Shown piece by piece: positions 22,494-22,555 of a DNA stretch of 22,555 bases. The notes below the pieces were generated by a model. That model was not told the DNA's origin, made no database searches, and was given only the letters and a program-made list of their open reading frames with translations. Position numbers and translations under genes: made by a program. The stretch's first letter is position 1. Every line of letters starts with the position of its first letter. The stretch comes from a virus, in the IMG/VR virus record IMGVR_UViG_3300023196_002416, positions 1 to 22,555 of that record, one strand, 5' to 3'.

Positions 22494-22515
22494 GGGTGGG
22501 AAAGATAAGGGTGGG
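22494..22515 (+). repeat. Paired GGGTGGG motif at the right edge
   Basis: GGGTGGG occurs at 22494-22500 and 22509-22515. The four G-runs (loops of 1, 8 and 1 bases) could form a G-quadruplex on the plus strand. No gene start is visible in the remaining 40 bases. Confidence 0.5.
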
Positions 22516-22555
22516 CCTTAAAAAAGCTAAATACTTACGTGTTTTGTGTGTGTAA

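Overview
The window is AT-rich and reads as the virion-assembly block of a tailed dsDNA bacteriophage (Caudoviricetes) that most likely infects a member of the Bacteroidota. Phage identity rests on a recognisable large terminase, portal, scaffold-like protein and major capsid candidate in canonical order, followed by connector and fibre genes. The host call rests on a Bacteroidota-type promoter (TTG-N19-TATATTTG, minus strand, 21740-21769) in front of the first gene of the block. It also rests on A-rich rather than strong Shine-Dalgarno leaders, and on family resemblance of several proteins to those of Bacteroidota phages. A winged-helix gene and an IHF/HU-like gene next to the terminase, plus two opposed transcription blocks, are compatible with crAss-like phages (Crassvirales) or a related environmental group. 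That placement is inference. Stop codons TAA, TAG and TGA all serve as ordinary stops.

Almost everything is on the minus strand and is transcribed from right to left. From 21720 down to 19788 lie small, tightly packed and partly overlapping genes: a winged-helix regulator-like protein, an IHF/HU-like protein, a zinc-ribbon protein, two acidic proteins of unknown function, and a small coiled-coil protein beside the terminase. Next come the large terminase (17767-19788), portal (15182-17767), scaffold-like protein (13775-15040) and major capsid protein (12180-13745). A strongly structured 150-base gap follows the capsid gene. Then come a conserved 322-aa protein, a 52-aa gene, a 243-aa connector-like protein, a 368-aa structural protein ending at a clear intrinsic terminator, a 188-aa structural protein and a 33-aa zinc-ribbon gene.

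The left 8.3 kb is an adhesion/fibre cluster of modular proteins joined by poly-threonine linkers. It holds a von Willebrand A-domain protein, a 926-aa protein with two propeller-like halves, and a trypsin-like (Nal1-type) serine protease. These are followed by a tail-collar/short-fibre protein with HxH motifs, a Cys-rich coiled-coil protein, and two genes (one cut by the window edge) that carry the same N-terminal module as the 926-aa protein. This cluster is the most unusual part of the window.

At the right end, a 316-base divergent region (21721-22036) separates the late block from a single plus-strand gene (22037-22450) that has its own terminator. This region holds C-rich islands (G-runs on the minus strand), a perfect GGGGG/CCCCC hairpin, and an 8-base direct repeat. 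A further paired GGGTGGG motif lies just beyond the plus-strand gene. The region is a candidate regulatory or replication control element.
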